Positions 1-8,960 of a stretch of 14,018 nucleotides of DNA are shown piece after piece. Made by a program: the position numbers and the translations under genes. The notes under the pieces are model-generated. The model searched no databases. It was not told where the DNA came from and saw only the letters and a program-made list of their open reading frames with translations. Each line of letters begins with the position of its first letter. The stretch's first letter is position 1. The DNA comes from Planctomycetota bacterium (GTDB lineage Bacteria > Planctomycetota > Brocadiia > JAJRTI01), in NCBI GenBank assembly GCA_024278415.1, contig JAJRTI010000419.1, positions 1-14,018 on the forward strand, read 5' to 3'.

Positions 1-3000
1 GTCGTCCGGCTTGTTCGACCAGCGATAGCTGTATCCACGCACGCCGAAGAGGTCCCGCGCATGCCAAGTGAGCCGCAGGCCGTCGCGGCTCGACACGACG
101 GGCGTGACCACGAAGTTGTCGATGCGATACGTGCTGGTGGGACCGTTGAACGCGTAGCCCCAGTCGCCGAAGTCCATGCCGTTCGCGTCGAACGTGTTTC
201 GCATGAACGGCCGCTTCGCGACGAGCTTGGCCAAGTTGGCCTCCGCGTGGCGCCACTTGCCGTCGCGCTCCACTCCCTCGAACGCTCCGAGTTGGCCGAG
301 GTTGTCGTCGTCGTCCGCCAGCACCATGTTGCGCTGGCCGTGCGCGGCCAGGTCGACCACGAAGTCCGTGCGCGAGTAGAGATTGAATTGGTAGTCGAAG
401 GACACGATGGGGAACTTGCCGAGGTCGAAGCTCTTGCGGACCGCGTACGCGCCAAAGCGGCCTTGGAGCCGCGGGTTGGTCATGCGCACGCAGTAGCGCC
501 CGGACGCGGCGGTCGAATCGTCCAGCGACACGACCGCACCGGAGCCGGTCCACGTGTCGAGCCCGTCCTCGAAGTCGATGTCCGCGAGGCGGCCATCGAC
601 TTGCACGCGCGACGGTGGGTAGCGGTCGAGCCCGAGGTCCGCGGTGTAGCGCCATTGGAAGCGCTGCGGCTTCGCGGCGATGCGCAGGCCGACCTCCCAG
701 GCGCCGTTTCCGTTGCCGACTTCGACGAGTATGGTGTTCCGGCCCTTGTGCAGGTCCGCGGTGAACGCGAACTCGTCGCGGGTGTATCCTCCCGAGCGCT
801 TCATGCCGAACGCGAGCTTGCCGTTCACCCACACCTTGGCCCAATCGTCGCAGCCCATGAGGAACCGCGTGTTGGGCTGGTCTTGGTCGCAGTCGATGAA
901 CGTGGCCGCGAAGAAGGAGCAGTTGTCCACGCGGAACAGCTTCGCCGCGTCCACGCGCTCCGTGTCGTCGATCTCCTGCCACGACAGCGTCGCGCCGTCC
1001 TTGCCCTCGCACGTGCCCTGCACGTCCACCACGCGCTCGGGCGGGTCCTCGCGGTCGAACGCGGAGTTGTCTGTGTTGTCGAACGGGCCGATCACAAACC
1101 AGTGTTTCACAGCGGTCGGCTCCGCGGTGGGGAACTCGAATGCGAAGTCGAGGCTCTCGCCTTGCTCGACCGACAGGTCGAGCGCGGTGGGCTCGACGGT
1201 GAGCCGGCGCTTGGCCGCGTCGTATGTGCACGAGTTGCGGCCGAGCGCGTGGGGCGCGCCGTTAACGTAAAGTATGGCCTGGCTGAGCAGCGGCGTGGGG
1301 CCGCGCTTGCGCTCGAACTCCACGAAGATTGGCCCGCCGCCCCAATGCGCGCCGTCTGCCGGCACGACCCGCGCCACGCGCGGCGGCTCAGGGTCTACAT
1401 CGAACGCCATGCGCACGGCCGGGGCATCGGGTTGGCCCGCCGGCCGCACGTGCGCATACCAGCGCCCCGGCGATAAGTCGTTCTGCTCGAACGCCTCTCC
1501 GGCCGGAACGGTACGCGCAGGGCGAGCCGGACCGGGCTTCTTGCTCAGCGCGAACTCAGCGTCAAGCTCCTTGCCATCGGCCTCTTTTGCCTCTGCCGTA
1601 AAGCGCTCCCCGCCGCGGCTTACGACCATGACGTTGTCGATGGAGAACTCCGCGCGGTCCGGGTTGCCGCCGAACCCGGCGCGCAGGTAGCCCTCGTGCA
1701 GGTTGCCGATGAAAATCTCTTCGAGTCGCCACGACGTCTTGAACGCGTCCACGCCCGCGAGGAGCGCGGCGAGGTCGATATTGGCGTGCGCCCACTCGCC
1801 GACCTTGGCGTCGATGCGGCCGAGCCGGCGCATGAGGTCGTGGCTGGTGTTGAGCCCGGTCATGCGCACGAAGTACCACTGGCCGTCGATCTTGAGGTAC
1901 AGATTGATTCTCACGTCCCGGCCGAGTTTGTAGTCGAAGCTCAACTCCGACACGTGGCGCAACGGGATAGGGTCGGTCTGGGCCGACGCGCCGAAGAGGC
2001 CGCCTTGCTCGACGTTGACGATGCGCAGGCGCTTGCCGTGCGGGCCGGGGTCGAGATGCAGTTCGACGTCGGTTACGTCCTGCTCGGCCTTCCAGCCTTG
2101 GAGCCCGTCCTCGAAGTCGAACCACACGCCGGGATGCGTTGTCGACGTGACGCGCAACGGCCGGTCCTTGGGCCGATCGAGAGGCGAGATGTCCGCGCGG
2201 AAGCCGCCGTACAGGTCGCCCCAGACCGTCTTCAGGTCGAAGCGTTCGTCCACTGGCGGTGGCGGCTGCGGCGTCAGGCTGTCCGCGTGGGTGCGCACGT
2301 AGTCCGCCATGGCGAGCAGTTGCGCAGGCAGGCGGTCCGGCAGGGGCGCGTCCACGAGGATGCTTGGCCGGCGGGCCTGGGTGTAGTTGACTTGGAAGCG
2401 AGCGATGGCAGTGAAGTCGTCGAACGTCCAGAAGCCGAGCCGGCCTCCCTTGAGCGGGTCGGGATCGTCGTAGGACAGGGCCAATTCGTCTTCGACCCAC
2501 ACCTCGATACGCGAGCCGATGCGCCGGATCCGAATGTAGTACCACGCGCCATGGTAGGGCCGCGGGCCCATGGGAATGTAGGGCACGAAGTTGGGGCGTT
2601 TGTATTTCGTGCCGCGCGTGGGTATCAGCGGCGTGTCCGTCTCCGCGACCGTGTCGAGTCCGCGCATGAGGCGGCTCCACGTGCCGGACCAGGTGGGGTC
2701 CCACGCGGCGATGACGAACTTGTACGCGGAGTTGAGGTCGAAGCCTTTGGCGCCGAACATGCAATTCTCGTCGCCCAAACGCGGGTACCACGACCACTTT
2801 CTCCACGGCCGCATGCGCTGGCCGGCGTAGTATTCGATCGTATAGTCACCCTCGAACTCGTTTCGGTTCCACAGCGCGGACAGCGCCTTGGTGCGGGTCA
2901 TAAAGTGCCACCAGTGGGGGTAGCAGTCGAAGCGGTTGTGCACCTCCCACCACCCGATCGTGCGCCAGTCCACGGGCGCGTCCTCGAAATAGTAGTCCTT

Positions 3001-4770
3001 CACGTGGTTGCGCACCACGCGGATCTTGTTCGGGTCGATCTTGTCCGTCGAGCGCAAGCCTACCTCGCGGCCGGGCAGCGGCGACGCGTCGCGGTAGGCG
3101 AGCACCTCCTCATCGCCGATGGTGACCCAGACGTAGAGGCCATCTTTGTGCAGCGCGATCCGCTCGCCATCCTCGATCTGGCCGATACGGCCTTCGGCCA
3201 CGACGCGGCCGAGCCGCTTGAGTTGCAGCGCGTACCCGGACGGCTTGCGCCCGGTGAGCTTGAGGAGCGCGTCCGACTCCAGCGGGGCCACGTCGAGCCG
3301 ATACCCGCGGTCCCAGTCGCGGCGGTCGAGAGCGAAGGCCAACGTGAGTTGCTTGGGCAACGGCAGCGAGATCGTGTAGCGGCCGAAGAAGTCGCTCTTA
3401 TGCCAGAAGGTGTTCGGCTGGCCTTTGACGGGCATCCAGTAGCCCTGCGGCGACGACCATTGGAGCATGAACGCGTCCCCGACAAAGATGGGCACTCGGC
3501 TGGTGCGCTCCAGGTCCTCCTTGCGGGTGTCCGCGATCTCGATCGGCATGAAGCGCAGGTTGCTGCTCGCCCTGGCAAAGCCGAAAGCCGGCTCCAGGCC
3601 ATCGGGCACGCGGCCGCGCCACTGGAGCACGTCGTCCACGTAGAGCTTCGCGTGGCCCGGCTCCGACAGGTCGATCATGAACTCGTGCTCGCCATAGGGC
3701 TCGAAGTGCATGGGCATAGGCTGGCGTACTTGGCGCTCAGGGGTCCAACTGTCCATGATCGTCGGCCGCACGTCGCTCTTGATGCTAAGGAAGCATGCCG
3801 GCTCCCCAAGGATCAGGTCAAACTGCCACGGCTCGCGCGGCAGCGTCGCCTTGAACGCGAGTACGCGGTCGCTCGGCCGCGTGGCGAATGAGAAGCCTCC
3901 GTCGCCCTGCGGTGCGAGTTCTGCCTCGGGCGTCACTTCCCATGCGCTCTCCCCGGCCGGCAGCATTTCCGGCCGGTCGAGTGCGCGGCGTTTGAGCGTG
4001 GTGGCCGCGGCATCGTCGATGGACGCTCCCCGCTTGCCTTCGACGTACACGCCCGCCTTGCCGCGCACCGGCGCGTCGAGCATGACGTCCGCGACGCGGG
4101 TCTCGCTGATGTACGCGCACACGCGCCGGCCATCGAGGTCGACGCGGAAGCGATACCACTGCCCCACGCTCGCGCGCACCATGCGCCGTGCGAGCACGCG
4201 AGGCCCCGACGGCGTGATGCGCAGGAGCGTAACCGGCGACGGAGTCTCGTTGAGCGTCTTGGCGTCCAGGTGCAGCAGGAAGAAATCGTTCGCCGCCTGG
4301 TAGCCGAACACAATGCCCACGCCTTTTTGGTAACTCCGCAGCGAGATCTCGTAGCGGTAGTTGGCCCAATTGGGCTTGCCCGTGATCGCGAGGCCCCAGT
4401 CGTCGGACTTGCCGAAATAGCGCATGGGGTTGGGACTGCGCTTGATCCACAACTCAGGCCCGGCCGCGCGCAACTCGCCCCAACGCCGAATCCAATACGT
4501 GTTCGTCACCGGGATCGCGTTGTATGCCATGCGATTGGTCACGTTTTCGAGCTGGAACGTGCCGTGCACGACGCGCCAGGGCTCGTCGTCGTCCGGCATG
4601 CGGTCGAATCGGTCGAAGAATGCGATCTCGCTGTTCTGCTGCGTGTCTTTTGTCTCGGCAGCCGCCGGCGCGTTGGCCGAAGCCGGCAGTTGTGCGTCGT
4701 CGGCCGGTTGCTTCACGACCGAGCACGACGCCGCGAGGAGCAGCGCGAGGGTGCACGCCAGGCGAGCCAT
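1..4770 (-). CDS. Giant multidomain secreted putative lipoprotein with LamG/CBM-like beta-sandwich domains (3' end outside window)
   Basis: One uninterrupted minus-strand frame runs from ATG at 4770 to the left edge: 1590 residues with no stop, so the C terminus is missing. The start MARLACTLALLLAASC looks like a lipoprotein signal peptide with Cys16 as the lipidation site. In-frame ATGs at 4779 and 4794 are alternatives, and no clear Shine-Dalgarno decides. Approximate domains: 50-255, a LamG/DUF1080-like sandwich (ending GKAGVYVEGKRG); 270-580, further beta-rich modules; 590-800, a Trp-rich sandwich ending GRLGFWTFDDF; 883-1050, a CBM-like module (FDFEDGLQGW); 1085-1150, Ig-like; 1218-1365, a WFVIGPFDN segment followed by a GH2 sugar-binding-like segment (DDWAKVWVNGKLAF); 1395-1550, a second CBM-like module (IDFEDGLDTW); then the start of an Ig-like repeat (GVRGYSYRWS). 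I see no catalytic domain. Inference: a surface protein that binds or scaffolds polysaccharide. The frame and its protein-like sequence are clear; the function is uncertain. Confidence 0.85.
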   Translation of the reverse strand, partial: MARLACTLALLLAASCSVVKQPADDAQLPASANAPAAAETKDTQQNSEIAFFDRFDRMPDDDEPWRVVHGTFQLENVTNRMAYNAIPVTNTYWIRRWGELRAAGPELWIKRSPNPMRYFGKSDDWGLAITGKPNWANYRYEISLRSYQKGVGIVFGYQAANDFFLLHLDAKTLNETPSPVTLLRITPSGPRVLARRMVRASVGQWYRFRVDLDGRRVCAYISETRVADVMLDAPVRGKAGVYVEGKRGASIDDAAATTLKRRALDRPEMLPAGESAWEVTPEAELAPQGDGGFSFATRPSDRVLAFKATLPREPWQFDLILGEPACFLSIKSDVRPTIMDSWTPERQVRQPMPMHFEPYGEHEFMIDLSEPGHAKLYVDDVLQWRGRVPDGLEPAFGFARASSNLRFMPIEIADTRKEDLERTSRVPIFVGDAFMLQWSSPQGYWMPVKGQPNTFWHKSDFFGRYTISLPLPKQLTLAFALDRRDWDRGYRLDVAPLESDALLKLTGRKPSGYALQLKRLGRVVAEGRIGQIEDGERIALHKDGLYVWVTIGDEEVLAYRDASPLPGREVGLRSTDKIDPNKIRVVRNHVKDYYFEDAPVDWRTIGWWEVHNRFDCYPHWWHFMTRTKALSALWNRNEFEGDYTIEYYAGQRMRPWRKWSWYPRLGDENCMFGAKGFDLNSAYKFVIAAWDPTWSGTWSRLMRGLDTVAETDTPLIPTRGTKYKRPNFVPYIPMGPRPYHGAWYYIRIRRIGSRIEVWVEDELALSYDDPDPLKGGRLGFWTFDDFTAIARFQVNYTQARRPSILVDAPLPDRLPAQLLAMADYVRTHADSLTPQPPPPVDERFDLKTVWGDLYGGFRADISPLDRPKDRPLRVTSTTHPGVWFDFEDGLQGWKAEQDVTDVELHLDPGPHGKRLRIVNVEQGGLFGASAQTDPIPLRHVSELSFDYKLGRDVRINLYLKIDGQWYFVRMTGLNTSHDLMRRLGRIDAKVGEWAHANIDLAALLAGVDAFKTSWRLEEIFIGNLHEGYLRAGFGGNPDRAEFSIDNVMVVSRGGERFTAEAKEADGKELDAEFALSKKPGPARPARTVPAGEAFEQNDLSPGRWYAHVRPAGQPDAPAVRMAFDVDPEPPRVARVVPADGAHWGGGPIFVEFERKRGPTPLLSQAILYVNGAPHALGRNSCTYDAAKRRLTVEPTALDLSVEQGESLDFAFEFPTAEPTAVKHWFVIGPFDNTDNSAFDREDPPERVVDVQGTCEGKDGATLSWQEIDDTERVDAAKLFRVDNCSFFAATFIDCDQDQPNTRFLMGCDDWAKVWVNGKLAFGMKRSGGYTRDEFAFTADLHKGRNTILVEVGNGNGAWEVGLRIAAKPQRFQWRYTADLGLDRYPPSRVQVDGRLADIDFEDGLDTWTGSGAVVSLDDSTAASGRYCVRMTNPRLQGRFGAYAVRKSFDLGKFPIVSFDYQFNLYSRTDFVVDLAAHGQRNMVLADDDDNLGQLGAFEGVERDGKWRHAEANLAKLVAKRPFMRNTFDANGMDFGDWGYAFNGPTSTYRIDNFVVTPVVSSRDGLRLTWHARDLFGVRGYSYRWSNKPDD

Positions 4771-4874
4771 GTGATGCATGAATGTGTGAGGCATTCTCAA
4801 ATTATGTTGAACTCCGAGGCAAGCAGGACGCGATTTCTGGTAGCCGTATCCGCCGGGACACGGGCATGCACGAT

Positions 4875-4942
4875 GCAAGAGCCTCTTGCGCTTGTCCCGA
4901 AGCCTGGCGGCTTCGGCTATCGCCCAGACCGCCGAAAGGCGG
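4875..4942. repeat. Cluster of three short hairpins between two minus-strand genes
   Basis: Three perfect inverted repeats lie within 68 bases: GCAAGAG/CTCTTGC around one base (4875-4889), CCGAAGCC-TGGC-GGCTTCGG (4897-4916), and CCGCC-GAAA-GGCGG (4929-4942). The last lies about 15 bases past the stop of the C45 hydrolase, so it could help end that transcript, but no T-run follows it on the minus strand. The tandem arrangement resembles a REP-type intergenic palindrome. The symmetry is read directly; a terminator or REP role is inference. Confidence 0.5.
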
Positions 4943-4957
4943 GACTCCAAACGTGGC

Positions 4958-6094
4958 CTACTCCCCCACCAAGCCCTGCTCCGTGAGGCGGAAGGACTCG
5001 TACGGCCCTTCCGGCGCCGGCTCCCGGCCCATGGCCAGTCGGAAGCGCAGCGTCTTGGGGCAAAGCAGGGCCGAGTGGAGGGTGATGCCCATGTATACGC
5101 CGGGGTCGGCGACAAAGCAATGGGTGTTGTCGATCTCGCCGTAGTTCTCTTGAATCAACTCATACAGGCGCTTGTAGCGGCCGCCCCAGCCTTCATCGTC
5201 CTTCAGCGGCGGATTCTGGTAAAGCGTGCGGAAATGGTTGGTGCCGATGGTGTAGCCTTTGTCGCCGGCCCAACGCACCGCGATGGCCTTGTGGTCGTAC
5301 TCGACCTCTGCGGCCTTGGGCGGGTCGCCGCCGGCGATGAGCATCAGGGTGCCGCACGCCCGGGGCGTGGCGCGGATCGCCTCCACGCCCGCGTCGACCG
5401 TTCCGGAGTATTGTACGATCTTGCGGATCATGAAACACGTGCTCAAGCCTTCGAGCGAATTCGCCCGCGCGCCGTAGCCCGTGTTGTTGGCGACGCAGAT
5501 GCCCTTCGTGTTCATCGCGGTCCAGCCGTTGATAATGCCGGCCCACGACACGGTCATGAAAGGGATGCCTTCGTCGGGCTTGAAATGGATGATGAGCGCG
5601 CCGAACTTCATGACGCCGTAGTCCCAGTAGTCGAGGTTGCGGCCCACGAAGCACTCGCCGGTCGCGGTAGCCTTGCCGAGCACGGCGTACGTGCTGCAAT
5701 AGGCGCTGTCGCGCCCGCGGTTCACGTCGCCGAAAAGCTGGAGCGCGACCAACTCGTCGTACTTCACGTCCGCGGCCTTGGCCAGGGCCTTCAGCTCGCG
5801 GCGGAATGCGTCGGGGAGGAACTTCTCCATCGTGCGCGCGCCGTCGATGAGCGACTTGTAGTTTGCGGGCGTGTCGCCGAACGTGTCTCGTACGATCGTC
5901 TTCACCACGCGCTGCACGAGCGGCTTGAGGAGCCGGCCGTGCTGCTCGCCCATTTGCTCCGGCGAGCCCTCGACGTGGAGCACGCGGTACCCGTGGATGG
6001 TCTCGACGCGGCCGGCGGGTTGGGCGCAGCGCCCGGCCGCGGCGAGGCACGCAGCCGCGGCAAGAAGATAAGCGGTAAGCGACGGTTTGAGCAT
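4958..6094 (-). CDS. C45-family autoproteolytic acyltransferase/amidase (AAT-like Ntn hydrolase), exported
   Basis: The protein is 378 residues from ATG at 6094. An upstream in-frame ATG at 6154 would add 20 residues before the signal peptide and is disfavoured. The start MLKPSLTAYLLAAAACLAAA is a Sec-type signal; Cys16 in AAAAC could make it a lipoprotein. Residues 34-55 (HGYRVLHVEGSPEQMGEQHG) match the N-terminal signature of the acyl-CoA:6-aminopenicillanate acyltransferase family (C45, Pfam AAT). Cys133 in AYCSTYAVLG is the expected self-processing nucleophile, followed by FVGRNLDYWD (149-158), WAGIINGWTAMNTKGICVANN and GTNHF. Family members cleave themselves to expose the Cys and then hydrolyse or transfer linear amides; the substrate here is unknown. 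The gene lies between the giant lipoprotein (187-bp gap) and the TIM-barrel protein (374-bp gap), so a shared transcript is uncertain. Confidence 0.88.
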   Translation of the reverse strand: MLKPSLTAYLLAAAACLAAAGRCAQPAGRVETIHGYRVLHVEGSPEQMGEQHGRLLKPLVQRVVKTIVRDTFGDTPANYKSLIDGARTMEKFLPDAFRRELKALAKAADVKYDELVALQLFGDVNRGRDSAYCSTYAVLGKATATGECFVGRNLDYWDYGVMKFGALIIHFKPDEGIPFMTVSWAGIINGWTAMNTKGICVANNTGYGARANSLEGLSTCFMIRKIVQYSGTVDAGVEAIRATPRACGTLMLIAGGDPPKAAEVEYDHKAIAVRWAGDKGYTIGTNHFRTLYQNPPLKDDEGWGGRYKRLYELIQENYGEIDNTHCFVADPGVYMGITLHSALLCPKTLRFRLAMGREPAPEGPYESFRLTEQGLVGE

Positions 6095-6468
6095 GTTCTT
6101 GAAGTGGCAGCCAAGGGGGCCTGCATCGCGGCATTCTCTCAATCCGGCGGCCAAGGCCCCATTCTCGCCGGCTCATGATACCACAAAGCCGCTAGGCACA
6201 AGACGGGCAATGGCCACGGCCCCAATCCCTCCGTCACGCGGCAAGCAGCTCTATTGGCGGGCCCAAGCGCTCCAAGTGGAGCCACCCCGTAGCCCAGATT
6301 CCACAAATCCTCACTGGCCGCACAGTCTTGCCGTGCGACCCACAACTCGTACGTGCCGTCGAAGCGCGTGGGCTACCAGGAGCGGGCCAGGCCGTACGCC
6401 GCGACGAACAGCGCGGCGCGCGCGAAGGCGGCAATGAACGGTGTTCGGATCACTTGTCTCTGTCCATG
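6095..6468. other. Intergenic region without a supportable gene
   Basis: This stretch separates the C45 hydrolase from the TIM-barrel gene. On the minus strand a 26-codon GTG-started frame (6453-6373) reads as a basic residue followed by a hydrophobic segment (VIRTPFIAAFARAALFVAAY) and then a stop. It resembles a bare signal peptide, but with no ribosome site I do not call it a gene. A 7-bp stem (CGCCGCG/CGCGGCG, 6397-6418) lies in the same place, without a T-run. Confidence 0.4.
6289..6376. repeat. Short intergenic element bounded by GTAGCCCA inverted repeats
   Basis: GTAGCCCA at 6289-6296 is mirrored by TGGGCTAC at 6369-6376, framing an 88-bp non-coding segment that also contains the imperfect stem GCAC...GTGC. 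It may be a dispersed intergenic repeat or a miniature element. Only the 8-bp symmetry is visible, and chance cannot be excluded. Confidence 0.3.
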
Positions 6469-8567
6469 TCAGGGGGCCGCCGGTCTGCCAATAGGAGCCG
6501 CGGCCGGGGGCTCGACAGCCGACAGGTCCACTGGCCCCTGCACCCTGCGTTTGGCCAGGTGTCCGAGATTCTTTACGGTCACAACCAGTTCCTCGCGGCC
6601 GAGCTGGGCCTTCGTCACCACAAACCGCGCGTCGCCGGCCACGAGGTTGTCTCGGTAGAAGTCGAGCCACACTGATTCCGCATTGCCCAACGCGCGTGCG
6701 ATCGCCGCGAACGAACCCTTTCGCATGTGGAACCTGCTGGCCTTGGGCCCTTCTTCTTTGGCGAGCACCCAGAAGCCGATGGTGCGGCTGCCGGCGCGGA
6801 TAGCTTCGACGGCCTCGGCCTCGAGGTCTGCCGGGGCCCGGTCCGGTCCCCAGAGCAAGGTGATGTAGCCGCAGTCTCCGAGCACCGAAAGCGGACCCTG
6901 CACGGACCACGCGGGCTTCGTGTAAACCATGCCGCCCAGGAAGTCGAACGTGCCGGCCAGGTGCGTGGGCTTCATGCCCGGGGGCACCCACGCGCCGGCG
7001 GGAACGCCGTGCTCGGCCGCGATGGCTCGCACCCGCCGCGCGAGCGTGCGCGTGGCCTCCCGCTTGCACTCGATCCAGAGCGCTCGCACGGCCGCGTCCG
7101 CAGTCGTCGCGGGGTCATGGTACGGGGCGCCGCGCTTTTCGCAGTACTGGCGGAACTGCGCCAGACAGTAGTCGCAGTAACACGGGCGGCTGTCGAGTTC
7201 GAAGTTGTCGTCGAGCATGAGGCCGTCGAGCGAGTAGTGGTCGAGCAGGTGCTGCACGGTCCTGAAGTTGTAGTCTTGGACCTCGGGGCGGTTGAAACAG
7301 ACGCGGCCCTTGGAGCCAGGCTTGCCATCCTTGCCGATCCAGACCGCATGGGGGTTGGCTTTGAGGAGCGGCTTGGGGAAGGCGAAGTACACGCCGCCGA
7401 TGACCTTGATGCCCCGGGCGTGGCACTCGGCCACGAACTCCGCGAGGTAGTCGCCTTTGTAATTGACGACCAGCTTTTTGTTGGGAGTATCCTCAGGCAT
7501 GCCTCGATACAGTGCGTTCCCCCTGCCGCCGCGCAGCAACGGCTGCACGATGGTCGCGTGGAAGGAGGCCACGTAGTCCGCGGCTTGAACCGGCGTATCG
7601 AACTCGCGCAGCGTGGCCGGCATGTGGATCATTGTCTCCACGTTTCGCCCCCGGACGAGCGGCGCGTAGCGCACCCGCAACGTCGTCGAGGCTCCCGCTT
7701 GCACGCGGCTCACGTCGACGGTGACCCGCTTGAGCGACCCATGGGTCTGCACGAGGGGCTTGGCAACCAGAGCGCCGTCGACCCACAGGGACAGCACCTG
7801 GGCTCGGGCCGGCAGGTTCACCTGGATCGTGCCCGGCCAGGAGCGCTGCTTCGGGCCATGGGGGAGCAGCCATCGGAGCAGATTCTCGAAGACGATTTCT
7901 CCTTCGCGGATGGTGCGGAAGTAGATCTTGGGTGCCTCGGGCCCGAACCCCAGCACCGCGGTGCGGCCGCGGCCGTACTGATGGATGACGCCCAAGCTGT
8001 GGCCTTCGACATCCCGCGCGACCACGGTCCCGTCTGCGGGCTCGACAGACACGACCTCGAAGCCCCTGTCCGCGAGCCGGTGGTGTCCCACGAACTCGGG
8101 GAAAAGCAAGCGCCGTTCTTTGAGGCCCCGGGACAGGGGGCCGTCGAGCATCGTCATCTCCTTGATGTGCACGCTCCGGGCGCCCCGCACACCGCAGATT
8201 CTAAGCAGTTGGGGGCAGCCCATGGGGCCGCCCCAACTCCCATAGAGCGAGCCCCCGGCCTGCACGTATGCGGTCCCCCTTTGACTTGGGCCGGGGTGAA
8301 GTTGCGTTTGATGGTCGTGACCACGAAGTCGTACTGTTCTAGAGCTTTCGCGTCTTCGAGGGCCGATGGCTCGCCCCAGGTCACGTCGATCCCCTTGTGC
8401 TTCAACGCACCCAGGAGTGCGGAGTCCCAGCCCCACGAGTTCTCGGGCCGCACCAGAAGCACACGAGCCCCCATGAACCGCATGTCCTGGCCCAGCAGAG
8501 GGGCCGCGCTACAGAACGCGAGGGCCAATACGCATCGCACAATACGGCATGCGAACGTGTCAGCCAT
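6469..8567 (-). CDS. Exported glycoside-hydrolase-like TIM-barrel protein with N-terminal GATase-like domain (frameshifted)
   Basis: Two overlapping minus-strand frames make one protein of about 699 residues if one G is added to the G5 run at 8275-8279. The first frame starts at ATG 8567 (AAGGGA just upstream) with a signal peptide (RIVRCVLALAFCSAAPLLG) and reads ARVLLVRPENSWGWDSALL... to FTPAQVKG. The second continues GTAYVQAGGSLYGSWGG to the stop at 6469. Restored layout: 35-235, a class-I glutamine-amidotransferase/ThuA-like fold as found beside many beta-galactosidases; 245-305, a beta domain; 315-620, a TIM barrel with HARGIKVIGGVYF, SLDGLMLDDNFE (candidate acids Asp453, Asp454) and a CYCDYC cluster (Cys463, 465, 468), typical of uncharacterised GHL-type hydrolases; 635-690, a beta tail. 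The likely role is polysaccharide or glycoside processing outside the cytoplasm; the substrate is unknown. Frame coherence on both sides of the shift supports a recent or artefactual break. Confidence 0.75.
8275..8279 (-). other. Frameshift site in a G5 homopolymer
   Basis: On the coding strand the sequence is AAA GGG GGA CCG. With five Gs, the signal-peptide frame passes into unrelated sequence. With six Gs it reads K-G-G-T-A-Y-V-Q-A-G-G, matching the domain expected there. The run is not a canonical minus-one slippery heptamer, so a sequencing error or a true mutation is likelier than programmed frameshifting. Confidence 0.75.
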
Positions 8568-8960
8568 GGAGAGTTTCCCTTCGAGAGCCAATGGAAATCA
8601 GGGAATCAACAAAGTGATCAACTCTGCGGACGCAGCCCTGCGCACGCCTGCGCCACTTCCTCGCGTTGCGTTACTGGATGCGATATGATACCATCTTCGC
8701 GATCGAGAGGATACGAAGCCGGTGGCCCTGCAAGTCGGTTCCCTCCCCCCTCTTCAACACCGTGTGGGCAAGCGCTCAACCGTGGCATCGCTTAGGGCGC
8801 GGCCGTGCATGATCGAACATGCTGAACCGCAGGAGGCGCCGGCCCCCGCGGCTGATCATCTCCAGGGTTCACATCGGGCCAGTCGGGAATCCAAGCTGGC
8901 CGGGGCAGGCCGAGGGCGCCTCCGTCGCAGAGGCGTTCTACATATTGAGGAAATTCTACT
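8568..8960. other. Divergent intergenic region between the exported-protein arm and the metabolic operon
   Basis: These 393 bases lie between the start of the minus-strand TIM-barrel gene and the start of the plus-strand EIIA-opine dehydrogenase gene, so promoters for both directions should be here. I see no convincing -35/-10 pair. A TATGAT at about 8685 has no suitably spaced -35. A small inverted repeat GCATG...CATGC (8807-8822) is a weak operator candidate. No frame within it looks like a protein. Confidence 0.5.
8947..8951 (+). promoter_or_regulatory. Ribosome binding site of the EIIA-opine dehydrogenase gene
   Basis: GAGGA lies 9 bases before ATG 8961. It supports translation from this ATG and so inclusion of the whole EIIA domain in the fusion protein. 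Confidence 0.7.

Noticed and set aside
61..1476. 471-residue plus-strand open frame
   Set aside because: It lies antisense to the giant lipoprotein gene; its Val/Arg/Ala/Glu/His-rich composition is the usual shadow of a GC-rich gene, and it has no domain or ribosome site.
1562..2806. 414-residue minus-strand open frame
   Set aside because: It is in another frame of the giant gene on the same strand, extremely Arg/Pro/His-rich, with no recognisable motif.
1696..3891. 731-residue plus-strand open frame
   Set aside because: It lies antisense to the same gene. The minus frame has Trp/Tyr/Phe-rich beta-sandwich patterns, while this one is low-complexity Val/Arg/His/Glu/Leu.
4801..4806. CATAAT on the minus strand as a -10 box for the giant lipoprotein
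   Set aside because: No -35-like hexamer at 16-18 bases upstream; a single hexamer is too weak to call.
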